Assembly: GCF_000234665.1 (NCBI RefSeq)
Contig: NC_018318.1
Location: forward strand, 372,001 to 436,000
Length of the DNA stretch: 64,000 bases
Direction: 5' to 3'
From: Leishmania mexicana MHOM/GT/2001/U1103
Taxonomy: Eukaryota; Euglenozoa; Kinetoplastea; Trypanosomatida; Trypanosomatidae
Part shown: piece by piece, positions 40,946 to 52,900 of the stretch
Position numbering within the stretch: the stretch's first letter is position 1
Layout of the letters: the number at the start of each line of letters is the position of its first letter
The notes under the pieces: generated by a model
Seen by the model: the letters and a program-made list of their open reading frames with translations, nothing else
What the model was told of the DNA's origin: nothing
Databases searched by the model: none
Translations under genes and position numbers: made by a program

Positions 40946-43900
40946 ATGATGTCCACTAAGATCATTCAAGAGCTGAAGGAGCTGCCCTTGAACACAGTCG
41001 AGGATGCGCAGAAGTTTTTCTCCATTGTAGCTGATGTAAAAGAGCAAGGCGTCGCGCTTCCACCCATTACCCATATGTTTTTTGCACGAGTTGACTCGGG
41101 TCTTCACTTCGAGCCATACCACATTCGCACAATATGTCGTGATAACCGTCCGATGAACTACTACGTTGTGACAAAGGATCATGTGATTCACATCAATCGA
41201 CGCGACGGGGAGTACAACGTAGTCGCAACCTTGGAGCAGTGGCTGTTAGAAGCAAAGTGTTTCAACAGAATCTGTAAAATTGCTTTTTTCAGAAATTACA
41301 TTCTTCACAAAGCTCTCCGACGCCTCCTAGAGACTGCACGACGCGCAAAACTTGAGAGAGTTCGTGCCATTCTCTCAAAACGACTTCTGTTGGAAACACC
41401 GACGTTCCAAAAAGATCTGATTGCACTGAGGCGAAAAGCCTTTGATTTTCAGTGGACTCCAGTCATGGAAGGTTTCGAAAAAGTCCTTTCCTTGCAAATC
41501 AGCGGTGAAAAGGGCAATACTGCCGGGCTCTCAACCGATGAGTTTGTCGAAATGCAGGATGGCTACGGGAAATCGCTCCAGCGGAAATTTGCATCTGTCC
41601 TGCTAGACATTTTGAGTGTAGTTTTGGAGCGCGTGGAAAGCGTCACACAACTTGTCTCGACAATGCGAGTGATCGAAAAATACCCAGGTGCTACGGGATG
41701 CGTCAACAAAGACGTAACTGCAAAGGAGCTCCACAGGCGTCAAATGGAGCAAAAACGTCTGGTCGTAGATTACGAAAAGCTTCCTTCCTATATTCGGCTG
41801 GTGCATCATTTTCAGCTCGAAAGCACGTTTCAGCAGGCATGCTCTACCTTTTTCGACCTGGAAGGTGCAGTGCGAAGACGAGCGGCAATCTTGCGTTGGC
41901 GGTTTCGGGTGGAATGCATAGTCGAGGGCCACAAGGAGCTTTCTCTGTTTCCGTCAAAAGAGCATGTGTCGAAAACGGCTGAAGCAGTTATGGACAAGTG
42001 CATCGATTTGCTCTCCGGTGCACCGACGTGCATCGGGTCTGATGTTCTGAAGCCGTTTACAACTATGATTAAGACAACAACTGTACGCAGCGCGCTGCTC
42101 GGCGATCCCCTCATCTCCGTCTACAAAAAAGAAGTCCTCCAACTCATTGAGGCGGACTACGACGAGGCAAAAAGTAAGCTGTTGTCCTACGACCCGCTTG
42201 TGACTGTGTCTCAATTTTTGGTCGAGTGGCAGGACGTCTCAATGAACTGGGAGAGTATTCTGTCCCATGAGGATTCGCTTTTGGTGACCATAACAGAGTC
42301 CGAAATTCGCGGCTACGCAACAAGGGCTTACAAAGCACAAAGCGAAATTATAAAGCTGTCGAATCGAACCTACGGAACAATTGTCGTTGAATGTGACAAG
42401 ACACTGCAGAAGCTGGTTGCCCAGCTGAAAGGCGTCCTGGCCGACATCGAAGCAGCCCTGCGGCAGCTTATCACGTTGAATTTCAGTTACTTGAAGTCAG
42501 AGTGCGATTCATGGGTGGGAAAGCTCAGCCTTCCAGACATAGTCCTCGGTCAATTCATCAATTGGTATTTGGGGCTGCAAAATTCGGGGACCATTTTCGA
42601 CGAATTCTCCAACCATGTGGTAGATATTCAAAATCTACATCGATTGTTGTGTGAGTTGCGCGAAAAATCCAACACAGGCGTTGTTAGTGATGAGGTGGAT
42701 TATTCGTCCGTCTTGCGTGTTCCGTTCCAGTGCGCGATTACCGAGGCTCGAAAATACTACCTTTCGAATTCTAGCAGGATCAAAGAAATGCTGCTTGCCG
42801 AGCACACCCGCATCATCGCGTCTGTCACAAGCACGACAGAGCGACTTGCGAGTGAGTACAGCAATGAAAACGCAGACGAAATTGGTGCACCGGTTACGCA
42901 AAAGCTGCAGGATGTTCACGATGAACTCGCGCAGGCAAATAGCGAGGCAAGGCAGCTGGACATGTATGCACGGGTTTTAGAAATGCAGACGTTCAACTGG
43001 TCGGAGATCGCCGTGGCGGAGGATGAACACCGAAAATATGTGGAGCTGTGGAATGTACACAAGGAAGCCACTGATTTACGACGCCGCCTTGATTCAAAGA
43101 CTGTTGAAGAAATTGATGGCCAGGAGCTCAAGGACACAATAGTTTCGTTGTTTCAGCGCGCATTCAAGGCGCAAAAAAGTACTCCGGGTGGCACCGCCGA
43201 TTATTTAGTAAAGTTGCTTGCGGTTGAAAAGGCAAATGTGCCCATGTACGTTGAGCTGTGCAACCCGGCGTTGAAGGAAGCGCATTGGTTACAGCTGTTT
43301 CAGAATACGAGCATACAGCCCATTCCCTCCGCAAAGCGCACGCTGCGTTCACTGGGGGAGGTCGGTCTCATGACAGACGAGCACTCAGAAGCTGTACGTG
43401 AGGTGGTTTCCAGTGCTGTAGGCATTTACGAGCTGGAGCAGCAGCTCAAGAAGCTACAGAACTATTGGGCAAACCACTTGTTTGTGGTCGTTCCCTACGG
43501 CGGTCGGTCCAACGCGTTCGTCGTGGACGCCGTTGACGCAACGCTGGAGGAGCTCGAAGAGCAGCAAATCATGGTGCAGACGTGTCTTACTTCCAAGTAC
43601 CTTGCCCCTGTCCAGACGGAGATGAGGGAGTGGGAAGCTAAGCTTAGTTTAATTCACTCCGTTCTCATGGAGTGGGTTGGGGTGCAGAAGACATGGATGT
43701 ATTTGGAGTTTATCTTCACGAGTGACGACATTAAGCGCCAGCTCCCAGACGAGTCTCTTCTGTTTTCCTCCGCCGACCGCTTTTTCAGCTCACTGATGAA
43801 GCGCTGCTCCGAAGACCCACATATGGCACCGCTGTGCCTCGAAGGTAACGGCGACACACTGAAGAAGCTGCAAAAGTGCACCTACCAGCTGGAGTGCATT

Positions 43901-46900
43901 CAGAAGAAGATCGATGAGTACCTTGAGACGAAGCGTGTGGCATTCCCGCGGTTTTACTTTCTCTCGAACGACGAGCTGCTGTCGATTTTGTCCGACTCTC
44001 GCAACCCGCTGGCGGTGCAGCCGCACTTGCAAAAGTGTTTCGACAACATCAAGGCGCTCGTTTTCGCGGATGAAAAGACGATTGTGGCCATGCGGAGCTC
44101 TGAGGGTGAAGAGGTGCCGTTCACGCATCCCGTCAAGGTGATAGGCAACGTGGAGAGCTGGCTGAACGATGTCGAGCGCGCGATGCGGGCGACGCTGTTT
44201 GATTGCCTGGCTGCGTGCCTGCGTGCGTACACGACGGAACACCGAACAAAGTGGTTTTTCGAGCACCCGGCGCAGTGTGTGACGACAGTGGACCAAATAA
44301 TGTGGACCAGTGAGGTGGAGGACGTCATCACGGCAACAGGCAGCGGGGATTCTTCTTCGTGGCCGTCGTATCAGGACCGCTTTGGCGAGCAGCTTCTCCA
44401 GACGGTCGAGCTCGTGAAGCTTCCCCTCACGGCGTTGCAGCGCACCGTAGTATCCAACCTTATAGTGGTTGATGTGCACTGCCGAGACGTTTGCGCGGAG
44501 CTGGCAGCTGACTCCCCTACCGCGGCGCCGCAGCCGTGCAGCTCACTGCTCGATTTCGGGTGGCAGAAGCAGCTACGCTTCTACTACGGCTCACCGACTA
44601 GCGCGCATGGGTCCAGCGGCGTTGCAGAGGTGGCCGACTGCTTTGTTCGGCACGGCGCGGCGGAGCTCCCCTACGGCTACGAGTATCTTGGCAACCAACC
44701 ACGCCTCGTCATCACTCCTCTCACAGAGCGCGCCTTCTTGACGTGCACGGCGGCGTTACACATGCAGAAGGGAGCTGCGCCGCAGGGCCCGGCCGGGACC
44801 GGCAAGACAGAGTCTGTCAAGGATTTAGGCAAGGCTCTTGCTCGAACGGTTGTTGTGTTCAACTGCTCCGACGGCCTTGATTACCGCATGATGAGCCAAA
44901 TGTTCGCAGGGCTGGCGCAGGCCGGCGCGTGGGCGTGCTTTGACGAATTCAACCGTATCGAACTCGAAGTGCTCTCCGTGGTGGCTCAGCAGATGCTCGA
45001 CATCACCACTGCCATCACGCAGAGACAGACCTTTATGAAGTTTGAGGGCCATCACATCAAGCTGCATACCAACTTTGGCGTCTTCATCACCATGAACCCC
45101 GGCTACGCCGGGCGCACGGAGCTGCCCGACAACCTCAAGGCACTCTTCCGACCCGTGTGCATGATGATTCCGAACTACGCCCTCATTGCCGAGATTATGT
45201 TCTACGCGGAAGGCTACGGCAAGGCACAGTCACTCGCGGCCAAAATGATTCGTCTCTACTCGTTGGCGTCGCAGCAGCTGTCGAAGCAGGATCACTACGA
45301 CTTTGGCATGCGCGCTGTCAAGAGTATCCTCGTCCTCGCCGGGCGACTGAAGCGCGCTGACCCGGACTCGGATGAAGAGCTGCTGCTCGTGCGTGCCATT
45401 CGCGAGGCGAACCTGCCCAAATTCCTCGTGGACGATCGTCACCTCTTCACGGCGCTGCTGCACGACTTCTTTCCTACAATCGCGGAGGTGGGTCCGGCAT
45501 CGGTCAGTGAGGTTATCCTTAGCGAGGCGAAATGCTTCTTGACAGAGGAGTTTGTGCACACGTGCCCGTCCAGCCCTGAGGCTCAGATGTGGCTGCAGCC
45601 TACGGAGGGTCTGCTCTTCAAAACACAGCAGCTGTTCGACACGCTCATGACTCGTCATGGATTGATGCTGGTGGGCCACACCATGACAGGCAAGACCACG
45701 GTGCGCGACACACTTGCGTCCGTGCTGACGCGTCTTGGGCGGGTGCTGGACATGACCCCTGCCCCTGGAGCCGAGGGTGGTGATAGCGGCAACGGCAACA
45801 CAGGTGTCAAAGGCGGACTGGCGGCGACGCGGGGGCACACCCTTGCCGCTTCCATGCGTGCGCTCGATGCGCGGTGTCAGTCATACTTCACCGCTACCCA
45901 CGCCACGGTCTGCAACCCGAAGGCCATTTCTATGACGGAGCTGTACGGCGACGTGAATCCCCTCACCCGTGAGTGGCAGGACGGCGTCTTCTCTGCCATC
46001 GTGCGCGACCTGGTCAAACAGAGCGCAGGGCAGCACGGGCGCGCGGCGACGCGGCACTGGGTCGTCTTCGATGGACCGGTGGACGCCGTGTGGGTTGAGA
46101 ACCTGAACACTGTGCTCGACGACAGCAAGATGCTCTGCCTCGTGAATGGGGAGCGTATTCGCATCCCTGACACCATCTCGATCCTTTTCGAGGTGCAGGA
46201 TTTGCGTGTCGCGTCACCTGCTACCGTGTCGCGCTGCGGCATGGTCTACGTGGACGAGGAGTGCGTTGACGGTGGATGGTCGCCGCTGCTGCAAAGCCTT
46301 TCCCAGGCAGCCGCTCAGGAGCTGGGGGCCCAATGGCGCCACGACCGTTTCCTGCAGCTTTGCGGGTCTCTCGTGCCGCCCCTGCTTCAGGTCGTTCGAG
46401 AGGAGTGCAAAGAGTACATCGGCACTTGCAACGCGCAGCTGGCGCTGAACCTCTTCTACTTGATGAAGGCAGCTGTGCAGCAGCTGCAGGGCATGATCGA
46501 CGAGGATCGGGAAGAACAGCAAAAACAGCTGCACAATGACGCGGCATCATCCGTGTTCGATTCTCGTGCGTCGCGGCAGCCAACCGACTCCACGTTCCGG
46601 CGCTTTTCTCGCCGCCGCAGCTCGCGTTTCACGCGCACTGCCGTCCTCGTGCGCGGAGAATCTCTCTTCGATGCGATGTTTTTGCAAAGCTGTGCCTGGG
46701 GTCTTGGCGGAAACCTGACGGAGACTACGCGAGCACGCTTCGCAGCCGCGATGCTGCCGCTGGCCCGCAAAAGGGGGCTCGACTTCCCCGCTGATGCCGA
46801 GGCCGAGGGATGTGGTGTGTTCGACTACGGAGTTGACTACGAGGTTGGCGACTGGCGGCGGTGGTCAGAGATGGTGCCGGAGTTTCACTACAGCGCCAGC

Positions 46901-49900
46901 GTCTCCTACTTCGACCTCCTCGTGCCGACGGAGCAAACGGCCGTGCTGCAGTACCTCTTGCATAGCGCGACAACCACCCATCATCACATGCTGCTCAACG
47001 GCTTGACGGGCACCGGCAAGTCGTCTACGGTGAACAGCTACCTGCTGCAGACCCTGCACACCGAGGACGCCGCGAGCTCGACGACGGCCTTCCGCTTCAC
47101 GCTGTCCGCCCAGACCTCCGCGCAGGCGCTGCAGAACACAATTGAGATGAAGCTGACGCGGCGCAAGGGCGACCGCGAGTTTGGCGCTCCGTCTGGCAAG
47201 ACCATGATGGTCGCCGTCATCGACGACTGCAATGTGCCGCAGCTGGAGGAGTACGGGGCAGCACCGCCTGTGGAGTTGCTGCGGCAGATGATTACGCAGG
47301 GTGGCTTCTACGATCGCAAGCGGCTCTTCTTCAAGGAGGTGGTACAGACGATGCTGATAGCCTGCTGTGGCGAGCCAGGCGGTGGTAAGAACGAGATGAC
47401 ACCTCGCTTCACGTCGAAGTTGCTCTGCTTCTGCGCCCCACAGCTAACGGAAACGTCGATGAGGTCCATCTTCTCCGCCATCTTGAAGGGCTTCTTCTAC
47501 GCGCGCGGCTTTGCGGCCGAGGTGGCCGCGCTGGCGGACGCCGTGGTCGACAGCACCCTGGAGGCGTATCGCCGCATCGCGGTGGAGTGTTTGCCCACCC
47601 CTGACAAGACACACTGCACTTTCAACTTGCGCGACGTCAGCAAGGTGTTTCAGGGCATTCTACAGATCAAGCCGGCTCACTGCGCATCCCCTGAGGCCCT
47701 CATCGACCTCTGGAGCCACGAGGCGTCTCGTGTCTTCCACGATCGCCTGATCGACGACACCGATCGCGGCTGGTGGTGGCGCTGCTGTGCCGAGGTCATC
47801 GAGAAGAATTTCTGCGGTGATGTCACGGCCGCTAACGCGGACGCGGCCGACACAGACCTGGCGCAGCCCGTGCCGTCTTCACTGCCCGCTCCAGATCCTG
47901 TACAGCTCGCGACCATCTTCTACGGTGCCTGGGTCAACCGTGATTACCAGCGCATTGACCAAGACACGTCACTGCAGGTGGTGGCGCAGCAGCACCTGGC
48001 CGAGTACAACACGCAGAGCACCACACCCATGGACTTGGTCTTCTTCGACCAGGCGGTGCAGCACTTGTCGCGCATCTGCCGCATTGTGAGTCAGCCGCGC
48101 GGCCATGCGCTGCTCGTCGGCGTCGGCGGAAGCGGGCGCTCGTCGCTCTGCCGCCTCGCCGCCTTTATGATGAACATGGACGTGCAAACGGTCCACATCG
48201 CACGCAACTACGGCATCGACGAGTTCCGAGACGAGGTGCGGAAGGTGCTGCTCGATAGCGGCGCACGGGGCAAGGAGGTGGCTTTCGTCATCTCGGACTC
48301 GCAGCTGGTGCACAGCGAGATGCTGGAGGACATCAACAACCTTCTTAACACTGGCGAGGTGCCGGGGATGATGGGACTGGAGGACATGGAGACGATTGTG
48401 CGGTGCTGCCGCGAGGCGTCGCTCGGCTCCGGTCGTCCCGACACGCGCGCCAGTGTGTACGAGTACTTCGTCTCGCAGAGTCGCGAGCGGTTCCACCTGT
48501 GCCTGTGCATGTCCCCAATGAGTGGCGTCTTCCGCGATCGGTTGCGCATGTTTCCTGCACTGGTGAACTGCACTACGATCGACTGGTTCTCGGAGTGGCC
48601 GCAGGAGGCACTCCGCGCCGTGGCGCAGTCGACGCTCTCGAGTGCTGCTCGAGATGGCGTCGCGGGCCCCGGCACGGACCAGCTGAGCGCTCTCATGGTC
48701 TTCTTGCAGTCCACCGTCAAGGACGCGGCGGAGCGACTGTACGCGCAGCATCGTCGGCGCACCCACGTGACCCCGACCAGCTACTTGGCCGTGCTCACAC
48801 TGTACAACACGATGGGCCAGCGACTGCGGCGCGATCTGCAGGCCAGCGCCAACCGCTACCGCAACGGACTGAAGAAGCTCGACACGGCTAAATCGACGAT
48901 TGCGCAGCTGCAGCAACAGATCCGCGAGATGCAGCCTGGCCTGGCAGCTGCGGCGAAGCAGGTGGAGGAGCAGAAGCAGACACTGGCTGTGGAGCAGCTC
49001 GAGGCGAATCAGATGAAGGAGGCGCAGTCCAAGGAGGAGGCGATGGCGCTGCAGCTCATGAATGAGGCGGAGTCGATTCGCCGCGAATGCGAGGAGGGGC
49101 TGCAGCAGGCATTGCCGGCCCTCGAGGCGGCCAAGCAGGCACTCGAGACGCTGAGCGCCAAGGACATTCAAGAAATCAAAACCTTCACGACGCCGCCGAG
49201 CAACGTGGAAAAGACGATGAATGCCGTGCTTGTGCTGCTGGGCGAGAAGGATGGCTGGGCGAGCGCCAAGACATGCCTCGGAAAGCTCGATTTCATCACC
49301 CGGTTGACAGGATACCCACGCGACTCCATCACCCCCGCGTGCATTCGCAAGCTCACCGTATTCGTGCAGGATCCTGACTTCGTGCCAGACATCATCGAGA
49401 AGACGTCGCTGCCGTGCCGATCCATGTGCATGTGGGTGCATGCCATGTACAAGTACTACTTCGTCGCCAAGGAGATTGCGCCGAAGCGTGCGCGGCTGGC
49501 GGGGGCGGAGATGAAGGTGGAGGTGGCACGCAAGGAGCTGCAGACGAAGCAGGTGGCTTTGCAGAAGGTGCTCGACCACATTAGTGGCCTACAGGCTGCG
49601 GCTGCTGAGGCGCAGGAGAAGGCAGATCACTTCCAGCGACAGATAGAAACGGCCATGGCGCGACTCGTGCGCGCCGATCAGCTCATCTCCGGACTCGCCT
49701 CCGAGCGTGTGCGTTGGAAGGAGGCGCTGGCGAAACTGGAGACGCAGCTGGGCTGCGTGGAGGGGACTGCGGCGCTGGCCGCCGGCTGCGTGGGCTACCT
49801 CGGCCCCTTTCCGCTGGACTACCGAGAGGTGCTGGTGGAGCGGTGGCGCTCGGAGTGCGCGGCGCTGCACATCCCCTTCGACGCCACCTATTCCCTCGAG

Positions 49901-52900
49901 AGCGTCGAGACGGAGGCGACGGTGCAGCAGTGGGCACTACAGTCCCTGCCGCGTGACACGTACTCCATTCAGAACGCTACGATCCTTTACAGGACGACGC
50001 AGTGCTGCTACATGATCGATCCGCAGGGGCAGGCGAATGCGTTTGTGCGAAAGCTGGAGCGCAGCCGCTCAAGCGGCGCTGCAGGCCTCCTGCAGCTGAA
50101 GCTGAACAGTCCGAACTTCATGCGGCAGATAGAGAACGCCGTGCAGAAGGGACAGGCGGTGCTTCTGGAGGATGTTGGCGAGACACTCGACGCAGCACTG
50201 GATCCGATTCTGCTGAAGCAAGTTCGGCGTGTGGCTGGTCGCGATGTCGTCACACTTGGCGACCGCGAGGTCACCTACGACGACCGTTTCCATCTGTACA
50301 TTACGACGAAGCTCGCGAACCCCGTGCTGACGCCGGAGCTGCAGGTGAAGCTGACGGTGATCGACTTCACAGTGACGCGGGAGGGGTTGGAGGAGCAGCT
50401 GCTCGCCGACATTGTCGGCTCAGAGCGGGCGTCGCTGCAGCAGCGTGGTGACCGCTGCGTCATCTCGATCGCAGCGAATCGCGAGGAGATTGCAGCCCTC
50501 GAGGCGCAGGTGCTGCAGCAGCTGAGCGACGCCACCGGTGATGTCCTGGACAATGCCGAGCTCATCCAGGCGCTGCAGACCTCGAAGGTGACGTCCGAGA
50601 AGATCGCCATCGAGCTGGCCGCGGTGGAAGAGACGAACAAGACGATCAATGCCACCCGTGACGTGTACCGCCCGCTGGCGGTGCGCGGCTCTCTGCTGTA
50701 CGGCGCTATTACGCAGATGGCCAAGGTGGACCCCATGTACGACTACTCGCTGCCCTTCTTCAAGAACCTGGTCGTCTCCGTCTTGGCCAGCACGCGGCGC
50801 CAGCGACCGCCATTGCAGCAGCCACATCGCCCGTCCTCGATCTCCGCCTCGCCCATGATGCTCGGGAACGGCAGCTTCAATGCGAGAGAGGCGCAGAACC
50901 GCCACGTGAGCCTTGCACCGACGGATAGCAACCATGGCCTGCCTGGCGCGAGCGCCGAGGAGGAAGAAGAGGCTGCTGCGGCGATGTCTGAGGCCGAGGT
51001 GAAGGCGCGCGTCGTGATGCTCGTGGAAGAGGTGACGTGGATGAGCTACCGCGTTCTGTGCCGAGGCCTCTTCGGTCCTCACAAACTGCTCTTCAGCTTC
51101 GTGTTAGCAACGACGCTGCTACGCAGCACGGGCCAGATTACGAAGGAGGAGTGGGAGTTGTTTCTCTGCGGCGGTGCGGGACGGGCGCTGCTGCCGGCAT
51201 TTGCCGCCGCCGGCGGAGAGGGCAGCGACGGTGCGACGGTGCAGCGCCCTGGGTACGTGCCAAGTGGAACGTGGGTCGACTTTGGCGCCATTTGCGGCCT
51301 TGAGGCTTTTGCTGAGGTGTATGAGAGCTTCATCGCATCCTTGGCGGACGCTTCCGACCACGGCGACGCGGATCTTTCTGGTGACGGACCGCTGCCGTGG
51401 ACGATGTGGTTTACCGCGACTTACGGTGCGGAGGTGCTCACTCGGCTGCCGGCGTCGTTGGCTCACCTGTCGTTGTGGCACCGCGTGATGGCTGTGAAGA
51501 TCCTTCGACCGAACAAGCTCCACTACATGGCGGCTCAGCTCGTTACAGACACGCTGGGGCAGCGCTACACCATCGCTCCTCCCTTCGACCTCGAGGAGGC
51601 CTTCCTGGACAGCACCAAGATGACGCCGATCATCTTTATCCTTTCCCCCGGCGCGGACCCGACATCGCTGTTCCTCAGCTTTGCTGAGGAGCACGGCTTT
51701 GGCGGACGCAAGCACATGCTCTCTCTCGGGCAGGATCAAGATGTGCGTGCCACGCAGATGATCCGGGAAGGCCAGCGCGAGGGCGCCTGGGTGTACCTGC
51801 AGAACTGCCATGTGTACGGGTCATGGATGCCGCAGCTGCAGGTGCTCGTCGAGAGCATGAACCCGAGCGAGATACACGCCGATTTCCGACTCTGGCTCAC
51901 CAGCAACCCATCACCGCGCTTCCCTCCACTGGTGCTTCAGGCAGGCCTGAAGCTCACGCAGGAGGCGCCGATGGGGCTACGGGGAAAGGTGCTGAGCACG
52001 TTGCGGAGTACCGTGGTGGCGGATGTTTGGACCGGGAGTGCTTCTGCCGCGGATGTCGGGAACACCGACTCCAACGACGCGCCCGTCTCTGCGTTGTCGC
52101 CGACCGCCTTGCGAAACGGGCATCCCTCCATCGAGTTGCAGCGACTTGTCTGGACACTCGCATTCTACCATGGCACTGTGATGGAGCGACGGCGCTATCG
52201 CCCGCTCGGCTGGAATATCTCCTACGACTGGGGCATGGCTGACTTTGAGGCAGGGCTGGCGACGCTGCAGACGGCTCTTGATCGCTTCAAAGACGGCGAC
52301 GCAGGCCTGCCGACCGAGGAGTTGTGCTACATGCTCGGCACGATCGACTTCGGCGGACGTGTGACGGACGAGTGGGATACTCTGTGTCTGCAAGTACTGA
52401 CGCGTCGCTTCTTCGACGCGGAAGCTCCAGGGACGACATCGCAGCAAAAATCGCCGCAGGACGCCATCACCCCACCCCCGTTCCCCAAGGATGGCGTGAG
52501 TTACTCAGCACTGCTGCAACTCGCCGAGGCGGCCTTCGTCGCTGACCGGGAAAGTCGAAAAGACGGCGATGGGGAGGAGGAGAGCAGGGAGTCTCCTGCG
52601 CGCTTCGGCTTGCATGACAACGCGACTCTGTCGGTGGAGCAGCAGCTCTCATCGGGACTTGTCGACGCGCTTGTCTTAATGAACGCCAGCGGGGCCGTAA
52701 CCGGCGCGACTAGCGCGCAGCGTGGTAGCGCGAGCGGGGACCACGGCGAGGACGACGCCAAGACAAGCGGTGACGAGGCGATGGAGAACCCTGTCGCTGC
52801 CGTGGCCCGAAAGTTGCTGGCGCAGTTGCCCCCTCTGCTGCCCCGCAAAGAGGCAGTCCTGGGCAGCATGACCTCGCCCAACCACAGCACCACCAGCACA

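Noticed and set aside
47969..49579. 536-codon minus frame inside the dynein gene
   Set aside because: Antisense shadow of GC-rich dynein codons (Leu/His/Arg-rich). The plus frame carries the clear dynein motifs.
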